A stretch of 64,000 bases of DNA from Planctomycetota bacterium. GTDB taxonomy: Bacteria > Planctomycetota > J058 > JAJDCQ01. The stretch is from the NCBI GenBank assembly GCA_029260755.1, contig JAJDCQ010000039.1, positions 1 through 64,000 on the forward strand, read 5' to 3'. The notes below the pieces were generated by a model, which was not told where the DNA came from, searched no databases, and was given only the letters and a program-made list of their open reading frames with translations. Positions 27,901 to 35,400 of this stretch are shown piece by piece (the stretch's first letter is position 1; each line of letters begins with the position of its first letter). Made by a program: the position numbers and the translations under genes.

Positions 27901-29737
27901 TGGCGACGGCTCGCCGGACGTCACCGTTCGCCACACGATCCGCGACTTCGCCCAGCGAAGCCGCGCCGAGAACCGCCACGCCGCGACCTTCGCGGCCCAC
28001 CCGTTCGGCGACTGGAGCGACACCGACTTCGACCGCGGCTTCGAGATCAGCGCCGGCGAGCGGGCCGACCGGGGCGTCCACGCCGAAGGGACGGGGTTCG
28101 TCCTCAAGGGCTTCCAGTTCTGGAACGCGAAGCAGGAGCGCAAGCTCGACGCGAGCCGGATCGTGATGGAGGACATGAACCCGTGGGCGGATGCGGACTA
28201 CGCCAGCGGGCGCCCCGACTGGGATGACAACGTCTGGGTCGGGATCGAGAAGTGGCACGAGCACATCCGCGACCTGCTCGAGTACGAGCTCGTCGCCCAG
28301 CCCGGCGTCCGGTTCCCGCGCAAGGTGCTCATCGTGGCCGGCAACGACGCCCACGGAGACTTCAACTACCACGAGAGCCGCAAGGCGACGATCCTGCCGG
28401 GCGATTTCTCGGCGAACAGCCGCGCCTACGGCAAGGTGCTCACCTTCGCGACGGGTGACGGGCAGACCGCGGCCGACCCGCGCGAGCGGACGTTCGAGGG
28501 GATGCTCGACGGCAACTCGGTCATCTCCGACGGCCCGATCCTCGACGCGAGCCTCGACGCCGAGGACCGGTTCGACGCGGCGAGCCTGGTCTGGCACGAC
28601 GCGCGGAGCGAGCACGAGGACCGCGACGGGCGGATCGGCGGCGGCGGCGCGTTCGACGGGCGCGGGACGGCGCTCGTCCGGCGCGGCTCGAGCCACGTCC
28701 GCCTCGGCTACCGCTGGGTCGGAACGCCCGAGTTCGGCGGCGACGTCGCCGAGATCGCGATCTACCGGACGAGCCCCGGCGACGCGCAGCCCGGCGGGCA
28801 GAAGCCGTCGGGGAGCGACTTCGTTCCCGGACGCGGCCACCTCGCCCCCGCGGCGAACGGGCAGCCGGCGGAGGAGGCGCTCGATCCGGCCGAGGAGGGG
28901 CTCATCTCGGAGCTGTCGGCGCTCTCTCTCGGCGCGTTCACCGACGATCCCGAGACGATGGGACCCGACGCGCGGCGCTGCTACACGAACGCGATCTGGG
29001 CGGTGCCGTTCGACGCGAGCGTCGCCGTCGGAAGCGTCGCCGTCGATCCGGCGACCGGGGCCGGGTCGATCCCGCCGGGCGAGCTGACGGTCGTCCTCGA
29101 CTTCGACATGTCGCTGCAGCCCACCGCGCCCACGGTCGAGATCAAGGCGCTCGACGCCTCGGGCGCGAGTACCGACCGGACCGTCGGCCCGATCGACGTC
29201 CTGCTCCCGGCCGGCGGCAACGGCGGATTCTCGGACCGCGGCGCCGTGCGGAACGCGCGCCTGACCCTCACGAACGGGCGACCGATCCCGCTCGACCTCG
29301 TCCGCTACCCGGCGGGCTCGGACCGCGTCACGTTCGTCATCTACTTCGCGAGCCCCGCGCTCGACGCGTTCGGCAACGAGCTCAACCACCCGGCGTTCAC
29401 CTTCGACGAGGCGGGGGTCGGGACGGGCGGCGGGACGGGGACGTCCGTTCCGGGAGGCGGCAGCTCGAGTCCGGGCTCCGGGTCGGGCACAGGCACGGGC
29501 ACGGGCACGGGCACGGGCACGGGCACGGGCACGGGGAGCTCCGGCGGCAGCGCGTCGGGCGGCGCGACGACCCCGCCCGCGGCCGGAGCGGGCTCCGGAG
29601 GTGGCGGCGCCAGAGCTGGCGGAGGCGGCGGCGGTGGCGGCGGCGGGTGCATCGCCGGCGACGAGGGCGGCCGCGGCGGCCTCTCGGTTCTGATCCTCCT
29701 CGCGTTCGGCCTGCTCGTGGCGCGCCGGCGGGGCTGA
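24932..29737 (+). CDS. Secreted subtilisin-like protease fused to a PHP-like metal hydrolase domain, with Cys-type C-terminal anchor
   Basis: 1601 residues. It has a signal peptide (LGLGAAALLGVASVALG) and then a peptidase S8 domain with the full triad: D163 (IVDTG), H202 (SGHGTAMA) and S368 (SGTSAAAA). After a beta-rich middle comes a PHP/DUF3604-like region with metal-ligand motifs: DAHVHT (H848, H850), TTDHN (D901, H902), AAHPFGDW near 1024 and NDAHGDF (H1141). A Ser/Gly linker with (Gly-Thr)x8 and poly-Gly leads to C1573 in GGGCIAG, a hydrophobic stretch (LSVLILLAFGLLVA) and RRRG. This ending resembles MYXO-CTERM/Synerg-CTERM sorting tails with a cysteine. GGAGG precedes the ATG. The molecule should be surface-attached; substrates of the two catalytic parts are unknown. 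Confidence 0.85.
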   Translation: MHHRLGLGLGAAALLGVASVALGRSATPAPRGDALVAVADDAPLVVVSLASRHVDLAAVAADHGLAVVGRIDALGAAVLALAGNDDAAGAVGTVVAALEADRRVASATGDLVLEVAGDDGAHEPPVFSGDRIDWPRLRARLDRAYGPLREASSGAGVTVAIVDTGVARAHPAVAGSVLGGVSFLDGTGAPSAARFDVDASGHGTAMASLVVAHPRGDGVHEMAGVAPGVRLLAVRVADDRGLARLADVAAGMVASADAGAEVILVSLGTRRPARVLADAVAYAERAGAVVVAAAGNRNVHLDLHPAADPRVLSVGSVGHDGGLALSTALAPSTDLLAPGEGVAAAVLLGGATAGPDAVAGYGELSGTSAAAARIAGIAAIVRALDPSLTPGGVRGVLRGARRPTPHLSANPDAARVFTAGEVDPAAVLAELEAPRRRAVLTDLRVFPAAVVPGDRIAVRVTAEARGARATPAGAVTVTLDGEPLGELAVPALAPGEATELVLFTTWPAKRAASVGRVALEDGGPNPIAARLATRVAPAKRRVVDLAIARLEAHPTEAGALRIIATVEGRGALPGDARLAVRLGRDRALPSRPLPTLAAGQRHAVSIELAPEVVAELPREILAVHAELVATDESAWVDEQPASDRAWIDVLAPHAGALAASTQYQQNGDLNVIHDAPWRVAPGRPYVPLMVYVAEKGDVEPATWVKVSRARITARDVADRSAPGQLVYDDVRGGPTMAPPGTVIADDLGDAVTDAAGNPDPRLFRHDRIDLPGRHNVVRLPRAALGVAGVPAADVVKFITFETEVENRRRFLGIIATTRHQTWRKTVRVQFAAQPRPRLPGEARFYDAHVHTITEWYYEDTFNPFAPRKQVCGPIPMLGECAYALGLIDAPGAVRNTVITTDHNAGYTPGDQLMIRPPVGPTAVANSHGLSEWERMGELFGLTRGEEVTMTGRPNQISRVFSYPTGTHMLAFRGQHTEGAWHGGSDAARLLGDGSPDVTVRHTIRDFAQRSRAENRHAATFAAHPFGDWSDTDFDRGFEISAGERADRGVHAEGTGFVLKGFQFWNAKQERKLDASRIVMEDMNPWADADYASGRPDWDDNVWVGIEKWHEHIRDLLEYELVAQPGVRFPRKVLIVAGNDAHGDFNYHESRKATILPGDFSANSRAYGKVLTFATGDGQTAADPRERTFEGMLDGNSVISDGPILDASLDAEDRFDAASLVWHDARSEHEDRDGRIGGGGAFDGRGTALVRRGSSHVRLGYRWVGTPEFGGDVAEIAIYRTSPGDAQPGGQKPSGSDFVPGRGHLAPAANGQPAEEALDPAEEGLISELSALSLGAFTDDPETMGPDARRCYTNAIWAVPFDASVAVGSVAVDPATGAGSIPPGELTVVLDFDMSLQPTAPTVEIKALDASGASTDRTVGPIDVLLPAGGNGGFSDRGAVRNARLTLTNGRPIPLDLVRYPAGSDRVTFVIYFASPALDAFGNELNHPAFTFDEAGVGTGGGTGTSVPGGGSSSPGSGSGTGTGTGTGTGTGTGTGSSGGSASGGATTPPAAGAGSGGGGARAGGGGGGGGGGCIAGDEGGRGGLSVLILLAFGLLVARRRG
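29485..29532 (+). repeat. 6-base tandem repeat encoding (Gly-Thr)8
   Basis: Eight copies of GGGCAC (one reads AGGCAC) inside the protease gene, encoding a Gly-Thr linker before the C-terminal anchor. Linker length could vary in frame by slippage. Confidence 0.9.
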
Positions 29738-29781
29738 CGCTCCCGGGCGACGGTCGGTGGCGGGGCGGCCTCCGGAGCGCC

Positions 29782-29787
29782 TACGCT
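29782..29787 (+). promoter_or_regulatory. -10 box giving a leaderless transcript
   Basis: TACGCT ends six bases before ATG 29794, placing the expected start point at the initiation codon. This supports 29794 as the start of the WD40 gene. Confidence 0.45.
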
Positions 29788-29793
29788 CTGTCC

Positions 29794-32034
29794 ATGACGC
29801 CTCGTCGGATCGCCGCCGCGCTCCTCGTCCTCTCGCTCTGCCTCGGCTCGCTCTGCCTCGGCGTGGCCTTCGCCGACGGTGAGGACGGCGACCCCGCGAC
29901 GCGGAGGCGGGCGAGCGAGCTTCGCGATGGCGCCGACCGACTCGCCTCGGCGAGCCGGCACGGCGAGGCGGCCGCCGTCCTCGCGCGCAGCCTCGCCCTC
30001 GACGATTCCGACGAGGCGCGGTCGGCGCTCGCGCGCGAGCTCGCGGCGACGCCGCGCCTCGCCTGGGTCGTTCCCGGCCTCCTCCGAGGCGCCGTCGTCG
30101 CGGCCTCACCGTCGGGCGATCGGATCGCGGTCGGCGACGACGGAGGCGGCGTTCACGTCCTCGCGCTCGGCGACGACCTCGCGGCGCGTCAGACCCTCCA
30201 CGCGGCGCTCGTCCGGTCGACGGCGATCGAGGGGCTCGCCTGGTCGCCCGACGGAGCGCGCCTCGCCGTCCTCGGCGGGCGGCGGGTCGTGGTGGCGACG
30301 CCGGGCTCGGAGCTCGTCGTCGACGCGGGTCGCGTCCTGGTCGGCGCCGCGTACCCCCGGTGCATCGCCTGGAGCGAATGTGGGGAGCGGCTCGCGATCG
30401 GCGGCGACGACGGCGTCCTGCGCATCCTCTCGGCGACTGACCTCTCGGAGGTCGAGACGGCCCGCGCGCATCGGGGAGCGGTGACCGCGGTCGCGATCGC
30501 CGAGGGCGCGATCGTGACGGGCGGGTCCGACGGGTTCGTCCGCTGGCACGCCCGGCCGCTCTCGGGGGAGCCGGGCGCGAACCCGACCGGTCGCGTCCTC
30601 GGCCGCGGCGTCGGCGTGACCGCCCTGGCCGTGAGCGGCGCGCACGTCGTCGTCGGACGCCGCGACGGTGCGGTCGACGTCGTCTCCTCGACCCGGGGCG
30701 AGGCGCCGAGCGCCGGCGTGCTCCGGCACCGAGGCTCGGTGACCGGCCTCGCCGTGCTCGCGGGGCCGCGCGCGGTGAGCGCCGGGGCGGACGGCACGTT
30801 CCGGATCGTCGACCTCGAGACGGCGCGCCCCGGCCGCGCGTTCCAGGGGCACACCGGTCGACTCCGTTCGATCGCGGCGATCGGCGCGGAGCGGCACCTC
30901 GTCACGATCGGCGACGCCGGGGAGTTGCGCGTCTGGGACGTCGATGCCGGCGACGCGCGCAAGGCCGAGGTGGCGCGCGATCCCGGGCATCACGGGTCGG
31001 TTCACGCCCTCGCCATCGCGGGCGATGGCCTCGCCGCGAGCGCGTCCTCGGACGCGACGATCCGGCTGTGGGACGGCGCGACGGGCGCCGCGCGCGCGAT
31101 CTGCTGGGGCCACGAGGACACGGTCACAGCCCTCGCGTGGCATCCGGACGGCGACTGGCTGGCGTCGGCGAGCGTCGACGGAGCGGTCCGCGTCTGGGAC
31201 GTCTCGGAGGTCCGCGCGCGACCGATCGACGGCCGGGCGAGCCTCGTCCGCGCCGCGTGGGTGAAGCCGCTCGAGAAGGGCCGCCTCGCCGGGATCGCCT
31301 GGAGCGGCGACGGGAGCCGCCTCGCGGTCGCGACGGCCGACGGCCGCGCCCTCGTGATCGCGCTCGGCGCCGACCTCGAGGAACGACCGACCTCGGCCGG
31401 GGTCGCGCTGCGGCGACCGGCCTCGTCGGCGCCCGGCCGCCGCACCGACGGCGCGGTCGCGTGGGTGCGCGACCGGGTCGTGTGGCGGGCCCCGGGCGGT
31501 GAGGTCGTGATCGCGCACGCGCGCACCGGGGCGGCGCTCCGGGTGCTCGAGCCGATCCTCGGCGCGGGCGCGGACGTCGGGCAGGCGGCGATCGCGGTCG
31601 CGCCCGACGAGAGCCGGCTCGCGGTGGCCGAGGCGGGGGGCGGCGTGACCGTCCGCGAGATCGGCACCGGCGCCGTGACCGCGCGCGCCGACTCCGGCGC
31701 GGTCGTCGCGATCGCCTGGCGCGCCGACGGGACGCTCGTCACCGCCGACGCCGACGGCGCGCTGCGGCTGCGCGCCGAGGACCTCGCCGTGACGGCGGTC
31801 GTCCCCCTCGGGCGGGGCGTCGCCCGGGCCGTCGCGATCTCGCCCGACGGCGCGCGCGTCATCGCCAGCGGCGGGGCCGGCACGGTCTACTCCTTCCTGT
31901 TCGCGCCGGGGGGCGCCCCGAAGGCCGACGGCGAGGCGCTCGTCGACGCCGTCGCCGCGACGACGGGGCTCCGGGCGCAGGGCGAGGGCGCGACGATCGT
32001 CGTGCATCGCCTCCGGCGGACGCGCCGGAGGTAA
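29794..32034 (+). CDS. Exported WD40-repeat protein
   Basis: 746 residues from ATG 29794; the open frame extends to 29647 but would run into the preceding gene. It has a signal peptide (AAALLVLSLCLGSLCLGVAFA), a short helical TPR-like segment (about 35-90) and then beta-propeller repeats to the end. Clear WD units include GELRVWDVDAGD, DATIRLWDGATG and GAVRVWDVSEV with LAWHPDG/IAWSGDG strands, about 12-14 blades, enough for two propellers. No catalytic motif is seen. It is likely a periplasmic interaction platform. The last residues are basic (RLRRTRRR). It converges with 32213-32866 across two repeats. Confidence 0.85.
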   Translation: MTPRRIAAALLVLSLCLGSLCLGVAFADGEDGDPATRRRASELRDGADRLASASRHGEAAAVLARSLALDDSDEARSALARELAATPRLAWVVPGLLRGAVVAASPSGDRIAVGDDGGGVHVLALGDDLAARQTLHAALVRSTAIEGLAWSPDGARLAVLGGRRVVVATPGSELVVDAGRVLVGAAYPRCIAWSECGERLAIGGDDGVLRILSATDLSEVETARAHRGAVTAVAIAEGAIVTGGSDGFVRWHARPLSGEPGANPTGRVLGRGVGVTALAVSGAHVVVGRRDGAVDVVSSTRGEAPSAGVLRHRGSVTGLAVLAGPRAVSAGADGTFRIVDLETARPGRAFQGHTGRLRSIAAIGAERHLVTIGDAGELRVWDVDAGDARKAEVARDPGHHGSVHALAIAGDGLAASASSDATIRLWDGATGAARAICWGHEDTVTALAWHPDGDWLASASVDGAVRVWDVSEVRARPIDGRASLVRAAWVKPLEKGRLAGIAWSGDGSRLAVATADGRALVIALGADLEERPTSAGVALRRPASSAPGRRTDGAVAWVRDRVVWRAPGGEVVIAHARTGAALRVLEPILGAGADVGQAAIAVAPDESRLAVAEAGGGVTVREIGTGAVTARADSGAVVAIAWRADGTLVTADADGALRLRAEDLAVTAVVPLGRGVARAVAISPDGARVIASGGAGTVYSFLFAPGGAPKADGEALVDAVAATTGLRAQGEGATIVVHRLRRTRRR

Positions 32035-32084
32035 ACGCTCGCGAAGCCCGCGCGCCTCGGCAATGAACTCGGAAGGTTGCAACT

Positions 32085-32118
32085 CGCAATCCGCGTCATC
32101 CGCGCAATCCGCGGTTCC
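32085..32118. repeat. CCGCGGAT-type repeat half-copy (family C, copy 2)
   Basis: Tandem AATCCGCG(TC) units ending CCGCGGTTCCA. Only one arm is present, directly followed by the family D hairpin. Confidence 0.7.
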
Positions 32119-32128
32119 ACGCGAGACG

Positions 32129-32195
32129 GAAGGGGTCAGGTCTCAGATGTTCGCATTGACGCCGCTAATGCGAACATCTGAGACCTGACCCCTTC
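32129..32195. repeat. Perfect 29-bp inverted repeat (family D, copy 2)
   Basis: Arms 32129-32157 and 32167-32195 are exact reverse complements (GAAGGGGTCAGGTCTCAGAT... and its inverse) around a 9-base loop. It sits between the convergent genes ending at 32034 and 32213. It could serve as a bidirectional terminator and/or be a non-autonomous mobile palindrome. Confidence 0.9.
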
Positions 32196-32212
32196 GAGTC
32201 GAGGTCGGCCGG

Positions 32213-32866
32213 TCACCGCCCCACCGGTCGCAGCAACTCCGCGACGACGTGCGTCTCCCCGTGGCCCTCCAGCGCATCCGCCTCGAGGGCGGCGCCGAGC
32301 GCGGCGACCCACCGGTCCCATCGCCGCTCGAGGGCTCGGACGGCGCGCAGCTCCGCGTCGCTCCAGGTTCGCGGCGAACGCCCGCGGGCGCGGCGGAGCC
32401 TCACCAGCTCACCCTCGGCCCGGCTGACCGCCTCGGCGAAGGATGGGGCGAGGGGGATCCGGTCGAGCTGCCTCGCGATCTCGGGGTCGTGCAGCGATGT
32501 GGCCATTCCGCCGAGGTCGTCGTCACCCGCGATGGCGTCGAGGACGCCGCGCGCGGCCGTCCGCTTGCGCGCGTCGGCCGCCGCGGTCCGCCGCGACCAC
32601 GCTTCGAGATACAGGCGGAACGCCTCGCGGGCGCGCTCGGCCCGTCCGCGGGAGAAGGCGACGCCGTCGCTCGTCTCGTCGAGGAGCGCGCCGGCCGCGC
32701 GCGCCCGCGCGATCGCGCGACCGAGCCGGTGGCTCGTCTCGAGGACGCGCTCGGCCAGGACGTCGAAGAGGGGCCGGGCGACGCGCGCCTTCACGGCGAG
32801 GGCGAGCTCGAGGCCGGCGGCGGCCTTCTCGGTCGGGTCAAGCGTTCGGATCGTGGTCGTGATCAT
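32213..32866 (-). CDS. Hypothetical alpha-helical protein
   Basis: 217 residues from ATG 32866, which has GAGGAG about 9 bases upstream. The frame stays open further but then crosses a strong hairpin. The sequence is helical and rich in Arg, Ala and Glu, with no signal peptide, membrane helix or recognised motif (start MITTTIRTLDPTEKAAAGLELALAV is cut here to its sense: polar then amphipathic). It is probably cytoplasmic. I do not recognise a family. Confidence 0.6.
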   Translation of the reverse strand: MITTTIRTLDPTEKAAAGLELALAVKARVARPLFDVLAERVLETSHRLGRAIARARAAGALLDETSDGVAFSRGRAERAREAFRLYLEAWSRRTAAADARKRTAARGVLDAIAGDDDLGGMATSLHDPEIARQLDRIPLAPSFAEAVSRAEGELVRLRRARGRSPRTWSDAELRAVRALERRWDRWVAALGAALEADALEGHGETHVVAELLRPVGR

Positions 32867-32896
32867 CGGGTCGACTCCTCGTCGTCGTCGCGGTCG

Positions 32897-32935
32897 AAGA
32901 GAGAGACCGCGCCCGGCCACGGTGGCCGGGCGCGG
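32897..32935 (-). terminator. Hairpin plus U-rich tract before the 32866 gene
   Basis: On the minus strand a perfect 13-bp GC stem (32935-32923 with 32919-32907, 3-base loop) is followed by TCTCTCTCTT (32906-32897), about 30 bases before ATG 32866. It has the form of an intrinsic terminator. It may end transcription from the damaged glycan cluster upstream on the same strand, or act as an attenuator for the 32866 gene. The remainder of the 32867-33248 gap shows no gene. Confidence 0.5.
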
Positions 32936-33186
32936 TGGGGGGAAGGGGCTACCAAGCTGCTTCGCTCGTCCGCGGAGCGCCGAGGCTGCCACGACGACGC
33001 CTCGCGGACCGCCCCACCCGAATGCGAACGCCGCGCCGAGGCGCGTCGTTGACATAACCGCCGTCGTCGCGTGCGCGGCGCGGACGACGCGTCGTCGTGG
33101 CGCCGCCACCCTCCGCGGGCAGGGCGGGACGAACGGACGCGAGTTCGTCTCGGGGTGAGGCGGTCGCGTCATCCCGGGAGGCCTGC

Positions 33187-33192
33187 TACGCT
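33187..33192 (+). promoter_or_regulatory. Putative -10 box of the truncated methyltransferase gene
   Basis: TGCTACGCT resembles an extended -10 box. GAGGGAG before ATG 33249 then supplies a ribosome site on a leader of about 50 bases. Confidence 0.35.
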
Positions 33193-33248
33193 CGATGCGC
33201 CCGACCCCGGGCGAGCCGCGGCCCGAACCCACCCCACGAGGGAGACCG

Positions 33249-33584
33249 ATGGGGCGTCTCGCCCACGCGCTCCTCGGCAACTTCCGAGCCTACATCCTGC
33301 TCCAGCGGATGATCGGCGCCGACAAGCTCCGCCATCATTGCATCCGACGGCTCGCCCCCTCGCCGGGCGACCGGATCCTCGACGTCGGGTGTGGGCCGGC
33401 CTACTACCTCGACCGACTGCCCGAGGTCGACTACCACGGCTTCGACACGAACGCCGCCTCGATCGCCTACGCCCGCCGGCGCTTCGGCGACCGGGCGAGC
33501 TTCAGGTGCGAGGTCTTCGCGGAGCGGCGCGAGCGCCTCCTTCAGCCGCGCATGGCAGGAGGCGACGTGTCCTCCTCGTCGTAG
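33249..33584 (+). pseudogene. Truncated SAM-dependent methyltransferase
   Basis: The frame begins well (ATG 33249, GAGGGAG upstream) and encodes about 85 residues of a class I methyltransferase: a helical lead, then motif I DRILDVGCGPAYYLDRLP and the strand-2 region DYHGFDTNAASIAYARRRFGD. After RASFRCEVF, near 33510, the homology stops and the frame ends at 33584 with an unrelated Arg/Ser tail. The tail DNA reads better on the minus strand as the start of a glycosyltransferase. At 111 residues it is about half the usual length and lacks the later strands of the fold, so it is very likely inactive, produced by a rearrangement or a mis-join. Confidence 0.75.
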
Positions 33585-33637
33585 ACCGGGACGACGATGG
33601 ACAGGAGCGGCCGGCGCTCGGCGGTCGCGTCGCTCAC
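33542..33637 (-). pseudogene. Remnant of a family 2 glycosyltransferase (5' end)
   Basis: GTG 33637 overlaps the epimerase stop (GTGA) and opens a GT2 N-terminus: LLSIVVPVYDEE. Then the frame shifts: read one frame over, the DNA continues HVASCHARLKEALAPLRED, the expected next helix of a GT2 enzyme, down to about 33515. There the homology ends at the oppositely oriented methyltransferase fragment. One missing base plus loss of the remaining ~90% of the gene makes it non-functional. It is the last member of the minus-strand glycan cluster. Confidence 0.65.
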
Positions 33638-34605
33638 GGCTCGTCGTCGAGGAGCCCGGTCGGCTCCTCCTCCCAGCGACCCTCGCGCCACGCCGCGACC
33701 GAGCGGGCGAGCCCCTCGTCGAGATCGAACCGCGGGCGCCACGAGGTGGCCGCCTCGAATCGGCGGCCGTCGCCGACGATCCGCGGCGCCTCGTCGGGCC
33801 GCGCCGGCTGGGCGCCGAACCGGAGGGCCGACGCCGGACGGCCGACCGCCTCCGCCACCGCGAGGGCGACGTCGCGGACGGGGCGGGCGATGCCCGAGCA
33901 CACGTTGAAGATCCCCTCGTCGAGGCCATCGGTGCTCGCGGCGGTGAAGAGCGCGCGGACGACGTCGCCGACGTAGAGGAAGTCGCGCTCCTGATCGCCC
34001 GGCGTCAGGGGGACGTCCTCGCCGGCGGTGAGCTTCGCGAGCAGATGCGGCAGGAGCCGTCGCGGCGCCTCGCCCGGGCCGAAGACGCCGAACGGTCGCA
34101 GGACGAGGAGCGGCACGCCGAGCTGCTTCGCGAGCGGACGGCCGAGGAGCGTCGCGGCCGCCTTGGCCGCCCCGTAGAGCGAGGTCGGCGCGAGCGGCGC
34201 GTCCTCGTCGAGGGGCTCGGTCCGTTCGCCGTACTCGGCGCAGCTCCCGACGTGGATGAAGCGGGCGACCGGCCAGTCCGCCGCCGCCGCGAGGAGGTCG
34301 GCGAGGAGCGAGACGTTGCCCGCGACGAGCTGGCCCGGGTCGCGGTCGCCCTGCGCGACGCCGGAGGCGGCCAGGTGGAACACGGTCCGCGGGGCGCGCC
34401 CGGCGACCGCCTCGTGAAGGACGGCCGCCGGCTCGAACGAGGGAACCTCGACGACCCGGCACTCCGGGTGAGGCAGCAGCCGCGTGCCGCGCTCGGCGGA
34501 GCGGACGAGGCACGTCGTCTCGAGCCCGCGCGCCGCGAGGCTGCGGGCGAGCGCCCGGCCGATGAAGCCGGTCGCGCCGGTCACCAGGATCGGCTCGAGC
34601 GTCAC
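33634..34605 (-). CDS. NAD-dependent sugar-nucleotide epimerase/dehydratase
   Basis: 323 residues of the extended short-chain dehydrogenase family. It has the glycine-rich NAD motif near residue 10 ([14 protein letters not shown]), FHLAA, a Ser before the catalytic Y-x3-K ([10 protein letters not shown], near 145-155), then [10 protein letters not shown] and [13 protein letters not shown]. The GTG start at 34605 overlaps the preceding stop (GTGA). It looks intact. It should interconvert or dehydrate an NDP-sugar for surface polysaccharide. With a cytidylyltransferase/dehydratase remnant upstream, a CDP-deoxysugar route is likely, as in Salmonella rfb clusters, but the exact product is not known. 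Confidence 0.85.
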   Translation of the reverse strand: MTLEPILVTGATGFIGRALARSLAARGLETTCLVRSAERGTRLLPHPECRVVEVPSFEPAAVLHEAVAGRAPRTVFHLAASGVAQGDRDPGQLVAGNVSLLADLLAAAADWPVARFIHVGSCAEYGERTEPLDEDAPLAPTSLYGAAKAAATLLGRPLAKQLGVPLLVLRPFGVFGPGEAPRRLLPHLLAKLTAGEDVPLTPGDQERDFLYVGDVVRALFTAASTDGLDEGIFNVCSGIARPVRDVALAVAEAVGRPASALRFGAQPARPDEAPRIVGDGRRFEAATSWRPRFDLDEGLARSVAAWREGRWEEEPTGLLDDEP

Positions 34606-35297
34606 GACGGCGTCGACTCGCCGAGGAGGTCGCGGTACCACGCGATCGTTCGCCGGAGACCTTCCTCGAGGCCGTGGCGGGGCGACCAGCCGAGCCGCTC
34701 GCGCGCCTTGGTCGAGTCGAGGTAGAAGATCTCGCCGCTCGCCTCGTTCAGGACGACCGGCTCGAGGTCCTCGCGCGCCACCAGGCGGCGGATCTCGTCG
34801 ACGACGCGGAGCACGGTCAGGGGCTCCGCCGGGCCGAAGTTGAACGCCTCGCCCCGGACGCCGTCGCGATCGGCGGCCGCCGCGAGCTCGAGGCACGCCT
34901 CGGCGGCGTCGTCGACGTAGACGTAGTCGCGGACGAACTGGCCGTCGCTGCGGATGATCGGGCGCTCGCCGCGGAGCAGGCTGCGGATCGTGCCGGGCAC
35001 GATCCGGCTCCACTGGAGGTCGCCGGCGCCGTAGATGTTCCCGCAGCGCGCGATCGAGATCGGCAGATGGAGCGACCAGTCATTGTTGTAGAAGGAGAAG
35101 TGATGGAGGTACTCCTTGATGACCTCGATCTTGTAGCCGCCGGCGATGAGGAAGTCGCGCAGGCCGAAGTGGTCGTAGATCTTCATGATGTGCCAGAGGA
35201 TCGGCCGCCCGCCGATCTCGATCATCGGCTTCGGGCGGACCGATGTCTCCTCGGCCAGGCGTGTGCCGAGGCCTCCTGCGAGCACGACCGTCTTCAT
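34602..35297 (-). pseudogene. In-frame fusion of glucose-1-phosphate cytidylyltransferase start with CDP-glucose 4,6-dehydratase-like end
   Basis: 231 residues made of two unrelated halves. Residues 1 to about 76 are the N-terminus of an RfbF-type nucleotidyltransferase ([43 protein letters not shown]...VIKEY). From about 79 ([19 protein letters not shown]) to the end it is the C-terminal half of an RfbG-like NAD-dependent dehydratase ([50 protein letters not shown]). The junction is near 35065. The transferase lacks most of its catalytic domain and the dehydratase lacks the NAD-binding and YxxxK parts, so neither activity is expected. An in-frame deletion between adjacent rfbF and rfbG genes, or an assembly collapse, explains it. 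Confidence 0.8.
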
Positions 35298-35400
35298 GAC
35301 TCATATCTCGTCGCGGCGAAAGCGTTTCCGAGGTCGAGGATGACCGCTGCCCCGACCCCCGCTGCCGGCGCGGCGGTCGTCCGTCGGCGTCGGCGGGGGG

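Noticed and set aside
33542..33637. Second selenocysteine site at the TGA ending the GT2 fragment
   Set aside because: Reading through the TGA gives no GT2 homology. The homologous continuation is in another frame, so a frameshift and truncation explain it.
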